This document shows, in pieces, positions 39,841-48,457 of a stretch of 64,000 nucleotides of DNA; the stretch's first letter is position 1; every line of letters starts with the position of its first letter. Under the pieces are notes generated by a model, which saw nothing but the letters and a program-made list of their open reading frames with translations, did not search any database and was not told the DNA's origin. Source of the stretch: Streptomyces sp. NBRC 109706 (lineage in GTDB: Bacteria > Actinomycetota > Actinomycetes > Streptomycetales > Streptomycetaceae); assembly GCF_000974485.1 (NCBI RefSeq), contig NZ_BBOM01000010.1, positions 372,001 to 436,000 on the forward strand. The letters are read 5' to 3'. Made by a program: the position numbers and the translations under genes.

Positions 39841-41223
39841 ATGCGCCGACGGATCGTCGTCGCCCTGCTGCCCGTGCTCGCCCTGCTGATCGCCGGCGTG
39901 GGGATCAGCTATGCCGTGGTGGTGACCGAGCGGCTGACGCAGGAGGTACAGATCGACCGGGGCGGGGACGCGGTGCGGTTCGCCAGCCTGACCGATGCCG
40001 CGATCGGCTCCGGCGACCTGGCCCGGCTGAAGACGGAACTCGACGCCTACCAGGCGCTGTTCGACTCCCCGGTGTGGGTGCTCGGCCTGGACGGCAGCCT
40101 GGTGCACGATCCCGGCGTGCCGGTGCCCACCGGGGCGGATGTCGACCAGAACATCCAGCAGGCGTTCGCCGGCAGCCGCACGACGGAGAACCCGGTGGTG
40201 TGGCCGTGGTCCCCGGGGCCGCTGCGGGTGGTGGAGCCGGTGGGCCGGGACTCGCAGGTGACGGCCGTGGTGGTGCTGGAGGCGCCGACGGACGGGCTGC
40301 GACGGGCCACCCTGCGGCAGTGGGGGGTGGGAGCGGCGCTGTTGCTGCTCCCGGTGACCGCCCTGGTCGCGGGTCTCTGGCCGCTCACCCGGTGGATCCT
40401 GCGGCCGGTGCGGGATCTGGAGCGGATCGCGGCCGATGTGCGCGGCGGGGACCTCAACGCGCGGGCCGAGGTGGAGCACGGCCCTTCGGAGCTGCGCGGG
40501 CTCGCCTCGTCGTTCAACGCCATGGTGGACACGGTGCAGCGGTCCCTTGAGCGGCAGCGGGCCTTTGTCGCCGACGCCGCCCACCAGCTGCGGAACCCGC
40601 TCGCCAGCCTGCGGCTCTCGGTGGAGAACCTGCGCCCCTGGCTGCGCGAGCCGGCGGCGCGGGAGGCCGGCGACGAGGCGGTCTCCGAGGCCGTGGAGAT
40701 GGGCGAGATGTTCGAGGCGATGCTGGCGGCCACCGCCGTCTCCGGGGCCGAGCGGGTGCGGGACCGGGAGGCATGGACGCTCACCCAGGTGTTCGACGTC
40801 GGCCGGCCGCACTGGGAGCGGGCCGTGCGGGAGCACGGGTTGACGCTTGAGGTGGCCGAGCCGGAGCGGGGCCTGGTGCTGCGCCAGCCGCCGGGCGGCC
40901 TGGTCGCCGTGCTGGACGAGCTGGTGGAGAACGCCGCCCGGCTCTCGGACGGCTCGACGGTGCGGGTGGGCTGGTCGGTGGACCCGGACCGGTCGCTGGG
41001 CGCGGTCTGGGTCGCCGACGACGGGGTGGGCCTGACGGCGGAGGAACGGAGCGCGGCCAGAGGCAGGTTCTGGCGGGCCCAGCGCCATCAGAACGCGCCG
41101 GGCACCGGGCTCGGCCTGGCGATCGTCCACGATGTCGTCGAGGACGTCGGCGGGGAGGTGCGGCTGGAGGCGGCCGAGCCGCGCGGACTTCGCGTGCTGG
41201 TCCGCCTTCCGGTGGTCCGCTGA
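39841..41223 (+). CDS. Sensor histidine kinase
   Basis: A 460-residue membrane kinase. Helices at residues 7-28 and 162-182 bracket an extracellular sensor domain of about 130 residues, then HAMP (about 183-235), a dimerisation box with phospho-acceptor His248 (ADAAHQLRNPLASLRL) and a catalytic domain with N box LDELVENAARLS, G1 ADDGVGL and G2 GTGLGLAIVHD. It pairs with the preceding response regulator. The orphan TAXI lipoprotein encoded 200 bp away, convergently, may present ligand to its sensor domain; this is inference. Confidence 0.92.
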   Translation: MRRRIVVALLPVLALLIAGVGISYAVVVTERLTQEVQIDRGGDAVRFASLTDAAIGSGDLARLKTELDAYQALFDSPVWVLGLDGSLVHDPGVPVPTGADVDQNIQQAFAGSRTTENPVVWPWSPGPLRVVEPVGRDSQVTAVVVLEAPTDGLRRATLRQWGVGAALLLLPVTALVAGLWPLTRWILRPVRDLERIAADVRGGDLNARAEVEHGPSELRGLASSFNAMVDTVQRSLERQRAFVADAAHQLRNPLASLRLSVENLRPWLREPAAREAGDEAVSEAVEMGEMFEAMLAATAVSGAERVRDREAWTLTQVFDVGRPHWERAVREHGLTLEVAEPERGLVLRQPPGGLVAVLDELVENAARLSDGSTVRVGWSVDPDRSLGAVWVADDGVGLTAEERSAARGRFWRAQRHQNAPGTGLGLAIVHDVVEDVGGEVRLEAAEPRGLRVLVRLPVVR

Positions 41224-41425
41224 CCCCCTCGGGGGGAGGTGCGCAGGACGGGCCGGGCGTGCTGTCCCTGGCCGCGCCGGTGGCAGCCGGGCCGGTCACG
41301 TGAACGGGGCGGGGCGTCCCGGTGCGGTGCGGACGGCGAACGGCCCGGCGGCCGGGGCACCTCCGGGACGGAGTCCGACGGAGCCCGGGCCCCCGGAGAT
41401 CCGCCGCCGGCGTCACGTCCCCGCC

Positions 41426-42352
41426 TCACGGCTTGGCGTCGCGGAACCAATCGGCCGCGCCGGGGTGGAGGGCGATGGGAGCGGTGGCGGCGGCCGTGCG
41501 GGGGTTGATCTGGTGGGCCTCGGGACGGGTGCGGGCCAGCCGGTGGGCCTCGTCGATCGTCGTCCCGGTCAGCCGCCTGGCGAGGTCGAAGGGGAAGTCG
41601 GGGCGCACCGCGATCAGGGTGGGGACGGCCACGGTGTCGGTGGTCTCGACGCCCGGGTAGACCGTGTTGGAGATCGTCACCGAAAGGTACTCGCCGGGGT
41701 GCGCCTGCTGCAGGGCGTGGGCCTCGACGCCCAGATCGACGAAGCGCATCTCCGGACCGTTCTCCAGCAGCCAGGAGATCGCCGGGGTGGGCATCGCGGT
41801 GAGCGACATCACGGCATCCACCTCGTCGTCCAACAGCGCCTGTGCGGCGCTCTGTTGGCCGTAGTCGCGGGTTTCGACCTCCACCCCGGCCGCCCGGAAC
41901 AGGCGCTCGGCGGTGTAGCGGGTGCCGGAGCCCGGCAGCCCGACGGCGACCCGGCGGCCCGGCAGGTCCGAGAGCGCGCGCACCCCGTTGTCCCGCAGCG
42001 TCACCAGATGGACCACGGAGTCGAAGATGCGCAGCAACGCGACCACGTCGGCGCCGTGCGGGCGCAGCACGTCGACGTTGGCATAGGCCAGGTCGACCTC
42101 GTCGCCGAGGAGCAGCCGGGTGTTGTCGACGGATGCCTCGGTGGGCAGGGTCCGCACCACGGGGCGGTCGAGCGCGTCGTTCCACAGCTCGGCGAGCGCG
42201 GCGCCCGATTCGCGGTAGGTCGCGCCCTCGGGCCCGGTGGCCAGGGTGAGTTGGGCGATATCGAGATCAGGGGCGCGGTCGCAGGCGGTGGCCGCGCCGA
42301 TACCGAGGGCGGCGGCCAGCACCGTCCGTCTCCTGGGGCCCCGTCCACGCAA
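41426..42352 (-). CDS. TAXI-family TRAP solute-binding lipoprotein
   Basis: A 308-residue TAXI (TRAP-associated extracytoplasmic immunogenic) protein. A basic RRRT stretch, a hydrophobic core and a possible lipobox (GAATAC, Cys24) indicate export and lipidation. LTLATGPEGATYRESGAALA and VGLPGSGTRYTAERLF match the family's ligand-binding pattern. No DctQ/DctM TRAP membrane genes are near. It sits between a two-component system and dctA, so it is more likely a sensing accessory than part of a TRAP importer. The start is uncertain; a TTG at 42352 gives the complete signal peptide. Confidence 0.85.
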   Translation of the reverse strand: MRGRGPRRRTVLAAALGIGAATACDRAPDLDIAQLTLATGPEGATYRESGAALAELWNDALDRPVVRTLPTEASVDNTRLLLGDEVDLAYANVDVLRPHGADVVALLRIFDSVVHLVTLRDNGVRALSDLPGRRVAVGLPGSGTRYTAERLFRAAGVEVETRDYGQQSAAQALLDDEVDAVMSLTAMPTPAISWLLENGPEMRFVDLGVEAHALQQAHPGEYLSVTISNTVYPGVETTDTVAVPTLIAVRPDFPFDLARRLTGTTIDEAHRLARTRPEAHQINPRTAAATAPIALHPGAADWFRDAKP

Positions 42353-42377
42353 TGTCAGATCAACCTTAAATTTTAAC

Positions 42378-42401
42378 CGGCGTCATTGCTGTTACACGCC
42401 G
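42378..42401. promoter_or_regulatory. Inverted repeat CGGCGT-N12-ACGCCG upstream of dctA
   Basis: A perfect 6-bp dyad with 12 bp between arms, in the 106-bp spacer between the divergent TAXI and dctA genes. AT-rich sequence on its left (TTAAATTTTAA) marks the likely promoter. It is a candidate site for the nearby OmpR-type regulator or a second factor. Confidence 0.4.
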
Positions 42402-42458
42402 TTAAGCCTCACCTTGCTGTGATCTCGACCATAACAAGTCACAGGGATGGGGACGCCC

Positions 42459-43910
42459 ATGACGAATGAGCCGGCGCCGCAGGCGCCCACGGCGAAGAAG
42501 AAAAAGCTCTACCACCACCTGTATTTCTGGGTGTTGCTCGGCATCAGCGTCGGCATCGTCATCGGGCTGGTGGCCCCCGGTGTCGGTGCCGACATGAAGT
42601 GGCTGGCCGACCTCTTCGTCAAGCTGGTCAAGGTCGTGATCGCGCCGACCATCTTCGCCACCGTGGTGGTGGGCATCGCCGGAATGGGCAATCTGGCCCG
42701 TGCGGGTGGGCTGGCCTTCAAGACCGTTCTGTACTTCAACATCACCACCGTGTTCGCGCTGGGCATCGGCCTGGTGGTGGTGAACGTCCTCACGCCGGGC
42801 GGCGGCCTCGACTACGACATCGAGTCCTTCGACACCTCGGCCGCGGATGCCGCCATCGCCTCGGCCGGCGAGGTGGACCAGGGCGGGATCACCGGCTTTG
42901 TGCTCGATCTGGTGCCGACGTCCTTCGCCAGCGCCTTCGTGGACGGCAAGCTGCTCCAGGTGCTGCTGCTGGCGATCCTGGTGGCGATCGCGCTGAGCAT
43001 GCTGGGCAGCAGGGCCGAGCCCGTGGTGCAGTCGCTGGACACCTTCGCCAAAATCATGTTCGGCGTGATCAAGCTGGTGATGTGGGTGGCCCCGCTGGGC
43101 GCGATGGGCGGCATCGCGTTCACCATCGGTGAGCACGGCAGCGCGATCCTCGGCTCGTTGGCCTCGTTCATGCTGTCCTTCTGGCTGACCTGCCTGCTCT
43201 TCATCTTCCTGGTGCTCGGCCCGATCTGTTACGCGGCCGGCTTCAGCCTGCTGAAGTACATCCGCTACATCAAGGACGAGTTGCTGATCGTGCTCGGCAC
43301 CTCGTCGTCCGAGACGGTGCTGCCCCGGATGATGGGCAAGATGGAGGCGGCGGGTACGCCCAAGCACGTCGTGGGCATGACGATTCCGACCGGGTACTCG
43401 TTCAACCTGGACGGCACCGCGATCTATATGTCGATGGGCGCGCTCTTCATCGCCCAGGCGTTCGGCATCGATGTGCCGATCGCGACGCAGATCGGCCTGC
43501 TGGCCTTCATGCTGATCTCCTCCAACGGCGCCGCCGGGGTCTCGGGCGCCGGCCTGGTCACCCTGGCCGCCTCGCTGACCGCCTTCGACTCGGTGATCCC
43601 GGTCGCCGGCATCGCGCTGATCGTCGGCATCGACCGCTTCATGAGCGAGGGCCGCGCGCTGACCAACCTGACCGGCAACGGCCTGGGCACGCTGGTGATC
43701 GCCCGGTGGACCGGCGATCTGGACCGCGAGCGGCTCGCCTATGTGCTCGACAACCCGGGCACGGTCGACGTGGACGAGTGGATGAAGGACGAGGCGCCGC
43801 CGACGGTGGACCCGTCCGCCGAGTCCGAGGAGGACGGCCCGTCCGACGAGGGTCCGTCCGCCGAAGGGGACGAGGAGCAGACCAGGGTCACGGTCGCCAA
43901 GCAGCGTTAG
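42459..43910 (+). CDS. dctA: DctA-type dicarboxylate:cation symporter
   Basis: A 483-residue DAACS-family symporter with eight membrane helices and two re-entrant loops. Signatures are the serine-rich GTSSSETVLPRMMGKME hairpin, PTGYSFNLDGTAIYMSMGAL, and the NLTGNGLGTLVIARW helix 8 sequence. It should import C4-dicarboxylates such as succinate, fumarate and malate with H+ or Na+. I start at the ATG at 42459 behind GGGGA; an ATG at 42447 is an alternative. A 60-residue acidic tail (EDGPSDEGPSAEGDEE) is extra. Local regulators are the adjacent two-component system. Confidence 0.92.
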   Translation: MTNEPAPQAPTAKKKKLYHHLYFWVLLGISVGIVIGLVAPGVGADMKWLADLFVKLVKVVIAPTIFATVVVGIAGMGNLARAGGLAFKTVLYFNITTVFALGIGLVVVNVLTPGGGLDYDIESFDTSAADAAIASAGEVDQGGITGFVLDLVPTSFASAFVDGKLLQVLLLAILVAIALSMLGSRAEPVVQSLDTFAKIMFGVIKLVMWVAPLGAMGGIAFTIGEHGSAILGSLASFMLSFWLTCLLFIFLVLGPICYAAGFSLLKYIRYIKDELLIVLGTSSSETVLPRMMGKMEAAGTPKHVVGMTIPTGYSFNLDGTAIYMSMGALFIAQAFGIDVPIATQIGLLAFMLISSNGAAGVSGAGLVTLAASLTAFDSVIPVAGIALIVGIDRFMSEGRALTNLTGNGLGTLVIARWTGDLDRERLAYVLDNPGTVDVDEWMKDEAPPTVDPSAESEEDGPSDEGPSAEGDEEQTRVTVAKQR

Positions 43911-43930
43911 CCGGCGCCGTCCGACGCAAC

Positions 43931-43970
43931 GCCCGCGCCCCGAAGCGGCCTTCCGCTCCGGGGCGCGGGC
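43931..43970. terminator. Bidirectional hairpin terminator, 12+5-bp stem
   Basis: GCCCGCGCCCCG (43931-43942) pairs with CGGGGCGCGGGC (43959-43970). After one mismatch, AGCGG/CCGCT extends the stem to a CCTT tetraloop. It lies between the convergent dctA and araC-type genes. Confidence 0.85.
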
Positions 43971-43973
43971 GCG

Positions 43974-44864
43974 TCACGTCACGTCAGGGGTGTGGCCGGT
44001 CCGCAGCGCCTGCTCCCGGTAGTCGCGGGGCGGCACGCCATAGGCCGCCCGGAAGGCGCGGGTGAAGTCGGCCGGCCGGCTGAACCCGTGCTGGCGCGCG
44101 ATCGTGGCGATCGTCAGCTGGGCCAACAGCGGGTCCCCCAGCGCCAGTCGGGCCCGCTGGAGACGTTGCTCCCTGATGAAGGCCCCCACGGTGGTCCCGT
44201 TCTGCTGGAACAACCGGTGCAACGAACGTGGCGACACATGGTGGGCCGCGGCGATCGTCGCCGGCGTCAGATCGTCCTCGTGCAGATGTCGCTGGACGAA
44301 CTCGTGGACGCGCAGGGTGAGGATCCGCTGCCGCTCCGCCGGCGGCAGCGGCCGGTCGAGGTGATGGGTGAGCAGGGCCGCCACCAGATCGACGGCGGCG
44401 GTGCCGAGCGAGTGGGTGTGCGCCGGGCGGTACATCGCGTAGTCGTCCACCAGATGGGTCAGCAGCTGGGCGAGCAACGCGGCCAGCCCCGTGGGGGCGT
44501 TGAACCACAGGGCGGCCGAATGGGCGTCGGGCCGCACGGAGTCCGGCAGCAACGACCGGGGGATGAGCAGATCCTGCAACGCGAAGGTGCCGCTCTCGCC
44601 CACCAGCCGGTTCTGGAAGGGGTAGGAACTGCTCATCAGCAGCAGATCGCCGGGCCCGACGACAAACCGGCTGTCCCCCCGGCTGACCTCGGCCCGCCCC
44701 CGCCTGGGCATCGCCAGATAGACCACCTCGGGGTCGTCCTGCCGGATCAGCCTGGGCGTTCTGGCCGAGGACAGCGGTGGGCACTCGAAGGACGTGCCCC
44801 ACACCGCCCCCAGTTCGAGCAGACGGAGGCTGGCGTCGAAGTCCTCCGGCCGGTCGATCTGCAT
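43974..44864 (-). CDS. AraC-family regulator, 5'-truncated
   Basis: A 296-residue AraC protein. The C-terminal 100 residues hold both helix-turn-helices (LTPATIAAAHHVSPRSLHRL and IARQHGFSRPADFTRAF). The N-terminal part matches the AraC_binding_2 domain from RPEDFDASLRLLELGAVWG on, but members of this group normally have about 30-40 residues before that point (the region with the FDFWR-type motif). Here an in-frame stop lies four codons upstream of the ATG, and the adjoining sequence belongs to eccC on the other strand. I infer loss of its 5' end at a rearrangement joint near 44870. It may still bind DNA. Confidence 0.75.
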   Translation of the reverse strand: MQIDRPEDFDASLRLLELGAVWGTSFECPPLSSARTPRLIRQDDPEVVYLAMPRRGRAEVSRGDSRFVVGPGDLLLMSSSYPFQNRLVGESGTFALQDLLIPRSLLPDSVRPDAHSAALWFNAPTGLAALLAQLLTHLVDDYAMYRPAHTHSLGTAAVDLVAALLTHHLDRPLPPAERQRILTLRVHEFVQRHLHEDDLTPATIAAAHHVSPRSLHRLFQQNGTTVGAFIREQRLQRARLALGDPLLAQLTIATIARQHGFSRPADFTRAFRAAYGVPPRDYREQALRTGHTPDVT

Positions 44865-44865
44865 C

Positions 44866-46005
44866 TCGCAGCAGAGCTATCCGGAGCTGGAGGAGGTGCT
44901 GATGGCGGAGGCCGCGCGGATGCTGACCTATGGCATCCATCTGGTCGTCACCGGCAACCGCTGGCTCGACATGCGGATGGCGCTGCGCGATCTGCTGGGC
45001 ACCAAGGTGGAGTTGAAGCTGGGCGACGCGCTGGACTCCGAGGTGGACCGCAACGCGCAGCGCGCCATCCCGGCGGGCCGCCCCGGGCGCGGCGTGACCG
45101 ACGGGGAGCTGCACTTCCTGACCGCCGTGCCCCGGGTGGACGGCGAACGTTCCGACGAGGGGCTGGCGGAGGCCGTGGCCGAGCTGGTGCGGAGCGTCGA
45201 CGAGGCATGGCAGGGGCCGCGCCCGCCGGGGGTGCGGCTGCTGCCGACGGTGTGGAGCGCCCCGAAGGCGCCCGCGGAACGGGGCGGCGTGCTGATCGGC
45301 GTCGAGGGCAACCGGCTCGACCCGGTCGCGTTGACGCCGGGCGAGGAGGCGGGCCTGGTCGTCATCGGCGACACCGAGTCGGGCAAGACGTCGCTGCTGC
45401 GGTCCGTCGCCCACCAGGTGATCGGCTCCTATCCGCCGGAGCGGGCCAAGCTGATCGTCCTCGATCACCGGATGACGATGCTCAGGGAGTTCGAGGGGCC
45501 GCATCTGATGGGCTATTCGACCACCCTGGAGCGGTCCCTTGAGGTCGTCGGCGGGCTGGCCGAGGGGCTGCAGAAGCGGCTGCCGGGAACGGATGTGACG
45601 CCCGAGCAGCTGCGGGATCGCTCCTGGTGGACCGGGCCCGAGATCTATCTGCTGGTCGACGACTACGACCTGGTCGCCACCTCGCGCAGCAACCCGCTGG
45701 CCGCGCTGCTCGACCATCTGCCGCACGCGCGGGCGATGGGTCTGAACATCTTCCTCACCCGGCAGGCCGGCGGCGCCTCCCGGGCCGTGCTCGACCCGGT
45801 GCTCAGCCGGATGAAGGAGCTGAACTACCCCGTGGTGCTGCTCAGCGTGCCCACCGACGAGATGCCGATCTGGGGGATCAAACCGGACCGGCGCGCCAAG
45901 GGTCGCGGCGTGCTGCTGCACCGCCGCCTGGGCACCGTGCTGGTGCAACTGGCCCATGCCGACTCGCCGTTGGCGACCGCTTCGACGGGGGACGAACGGC
46001 GATGA
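44866..46005 (+). pseudogene. eccC: eccC fragment, C-terminal third of ESX ATPase
   Basis: About 380 residues matching the C-terminal part of EccC, the FtsK/SpoIIIE-type motor of type VII secretion, which is normally about 1,300 residues with two membrane helices and three ATPase domains. What remains is the end of the second ATPase domain (YGIHLVVTGNRWLDMRMALRD-type sequence) and a full third domain with Walker A GDTESGKTS and Walker B YLLVDDYDL. Reading frame enters from the antisense of araC, showing the joint near 44866. An ATG at 44902 behind GGAGGAGG could still allow a truncated product. The stop overlaps eccD (ATGA). Confidence 0.8.
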
Positions 46006-47414
46006 CCAGCAGTCTCGATCCGGATCCCGGGGTCCTGACCGATCCGGAGCCGGCGCCGGTGGAGTTCGTCAGGATCGGCCTGGCCTCGCCCGCCGGGCGC
46101 GCGGATCTGGCGGTGCCGGCCTCCGTGCCGCTGGCGCGGCTGCTGCCCATGCTGCTGCGGCACTCCGGCGAGGACCCGACGCCGGACGCGGGGCTGGGGC
46201 ACGGCGGCTGGGTGCTGCGCCGCGCCGAGGGCACGGAGCTGGACGCCGCCGCCTCGCTCGGTCAACAGGGCGTCGAGGAGGGCGAGTTGCTTTTCCTCGG
46301 CCATGGCGTCGAGAGCGTCGTGCCGCCGGTGTACGACGACGTCGTGGAGGTCGTCGGCGAGCAGAGCGTGCGCGCGCCCTGGCCGACCTGGGCGACGCGC
46401 GCGGGCGCCGGGACGTTGGCGGCGCTGGCCGTGGCGACGGTCTCGGGGGCGCTGGCGGTGGCCCCGGGGCGGGCCGTGCCCGGTGGTCTCGGCCTGGCGA
46501 CGGCGCTGCTGGCGCTGGCGGTCGGGGTGCTGATGTCCCGTGGGTTCGGCGATCTCAGGGCGGGCACGTTCGCCGGGGTGCTGGCCGCTCCGCCGGCGGC
46601 CGTGGGCGCGGCCGGGCTGCTGGGCGGGGACGGTCCGACGGCCGGCCGTCTGCTGCTCGGCTGCGCGGTGGTGGCCGTGGTCGGCGGGCTGGGTCCGGTG
46701 CTGATCGGCGGCGGGGACGGCACCTTCGCGGCGCTGGCCGTGGCGGGTCCGCTGGCCGCCGTCGGCGCGGCGGTGGCCGCGGTCGGGCGGAACGTCACCC
46801 CGGCGGAGGCGGCTGCGGTCGCCGCCCCGTTGGCGCTGGCGCTGACCGCGCTCTGGCCCTCGCTGGCGCTGCGGATCGCCCGGGTGCCGACGCCGCAGCT
46901 GGCCGCCACCTCGGAGGATCTGGACCGGCTGCCGGCGCAGCCGGCGCACGAGCGGCTGACGGAGCGGGTCGCGGCGGCCAGGCGGCTGTTGGGCGGGCTG
47001 CTGGTGGGCGGTCATCTGGTGGCGGTCGGGGGCACCCTGGTGCTGTTCGCCGCGACGGAGCTGTGGGCGGGGGTGCTGGGGGCGGTGCTCACCGCGTTGA
47101 TGCTGCTGCGGACCCGGTTGTTCCGGGAGTCCTGGCAGGTGGCGACGGCGCTGGTGTCGGCCCTGGTCGCGGTGGCCGGCGCCGGGGCGTGGACGGTGGC
47201 GGACCGCGCCTCCCAGGGGCTGCCGCTGCTCGGTTTCGTGCTGCCCCTGGCGCTGGTGGCCGGCTGTGTGGCGCTGGCCGCCGGCCGGTACCGGGGCAAC
47301 CCCAGGCTGGCGCGGACCCTCGACGCGCTGGAGACGTTGCTGCTGGTGTCGGTGGTGCCGCTGGTGCTCGCGGTCTGGGGCGTGTACGGCGCGCTGCTCG
47401 ATCTGAAGGTCTGA
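46002..47414 (+). CDS. eccD: Type VII secretion membrane protein EccD
   Basis: A 470-residue EccD. The N-terminal 90 residues form the ubiquitin-like YukD domain (VEFVRIGLASPAGRADLAVP, then GWVLRRAEGTELDAAASLGQ). After a linker come about 11 membrane helices of Ala/Val/Leu-rich sequence, with one longer cytoplasmic loop around DLDRLPAQPAHERLTERV. It forms the channel vestibule of the ESX machine. The frame is open end to end, so this gene looks intact, but the machine's other parts here are broken, making function doubtful. Confidence 0.85.
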   Translation: MTSSLDPDPGVLTDPEPAPVEFVRIGLASPAGRADLAVPASVPLARLLPMLLRHSGEDPTPDAGLGHGGWVLRRAEGTELDAAASLGQQGVEEGELLFLGHGVESVVPPVYDDVVEVVGEQSVRAPWPTWATRAGAGTLAALAVATVSGALAVAPGRAVPGGLGLATALLALAVGVLMSRGFGDLRAGTFAGVLAAPPAAVGAAGLLGGDGPTAGRLLLGCAVVAVVGGLGPVLIGGGDGTFAALAVAGPLAAVGAAVAAVGRNVTPAEAAAVAAPLALALTALWPSLALRIARVPTPQLAATSEDLDRLPAQPAHERLTERVAAARRLLGGLLVGGHLVAVGGTLVLFAATELWAGVLGAVLTALMLLRTRLFRESWQVATALVSALVAVAGAGAWTVADRASQGLPLLGFVLPLALVAGCVALAAGRYRGNPRLARTLDALETLLLVSVVPLVLAVWGVYGALLDLKV

Positions 47415-47417
47415 GGG

Positions 47418-48140
47418 GTGTCCCGGATGCGTGGAGGGTCGAACGCCCCGGTCGCCACGGTGGCCGCTCTGCTGGTCGCGGTCGCCGGCCCGGTGGTGCT
47501 GCCGGGCGCGGCGGAGCGGGCGGCGGCGGCCGAGCCGTGCCGTGCCGGAGATACGCGGCGAGGAGCTGCCGGACGGCGCGGGGCGGTATCCGCTGATCGA
47601 TCTGCTGGGCCTGCCCCAGGCGTGGGATCTGGCCAACGGCGAGGGCGTCACGGTCGCCGTGATCGACTCGGGCGTGGACGCCGACCACCCCGATCTGGCC
47701 GGATCGGTCGTGCACGGCAGCGAGTTCACGGCCGTCGCCGACGAGCGGGAGTTCGTGCGGACCGCCCCGCCGCCGGAGCAGGACTGTGTGGGCCATGGCA
47801 CGGCGGTGGCCGGGATGGTCGCCGCCGGGCGCGGGGAGGGCGACCGGATGACCGGGGTGGCGCCCGACGCCACCGTCTATCCGGTGCGCATCGCCGACGG
47901 GGTGGACCAGGCCACCCCGGGGCTGCTCGCCGCCGCGATCGAGGACGCCGTGGCGGCGGGCGCCGGCGTGCTCAACCTGTCGTTCGCCCGCCCGCACGAC
48001 GACGAGCCGGTGCGGGAGGCGATCGAGGCGGCGTTGGAAGCCGGTGTGGTGGTCGTCGCCGCCGCCGGCAACGAGGGCGGTCAGGGCCCGACGGGTGGCC
48101 GGATGTACCCGGCCGCCTACGACGGCGTCATCGCCGTCGG
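47418..48140 (+). pseudogene. mycP: mycP remnant, frameshifted and lacking catalytic Ser
   Basis: The mycosin protease gene of the ESX locus, decayed. A signal peptide is encoded from GTG 47418 (VATVAALLVAVAGPVVLPGA, ending AAAAEPC). Near 47540 the frame must shift by one base to enter the protease (VPEIRGEELPDG...). Catalytic Asp (VAVIDSGVD), His (GHGTAVAG) and the oxyanion Asn (AAAGNEGG) are present. Homology stops at YPAAYDGVIAV near 48140. The segment with the active Ser (GTS-AAP) and the C-terminal membrane anchor are gone, replaced by another gene's tail in a different frame. Confidence 0.8.
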
Positions 48141-48457
48141 TCGCCTCCGCGACCGACTGGGAACGGCTGGTGTCCGGCCTGGGGGCCTCCGCTGTCGAAC
48201 GGACGGTGGCCGCCGCCACGCTGACGCTGACGGACGGGACGCTGCGGGTCCGCGCCGGGGGGCGGCTGATCAGCGGCTTCGCCCAACAGCCGGTGGCCCG
48301 GAGCCATGCGCTGCGCTCGGCCGGTGTCACCGGACCGCCGGCCGAGGACCAGGCCGCCGGGCTGCTGGCCACCCTGCCCCTGGCCCATCCGGGCCGTCCG
48401 CTGGACGAGGCCATCGGCTTTGTCCCCGCCGCTCCGCTGGAGGGCACCGCCCGATGA
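48141..48457 (+). pseudogene. C-terminal gene fragment, probably eccE
   Basis: About 100 residues in a third frame (SATDWERLVSGLGASAVERT to PAAPLEGTAR) with normal coding character but no start, directly joined to the mycP remnant. By position in the ESX locus, after mycP, and by style it is probably the tail of EccE; sequence identity alone is not decisive. An internal deletion that took the end of mycP and the start of this gene explains the arrangement. Its stop overlaps the next gene as ATGA. Confidence 0.55.
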
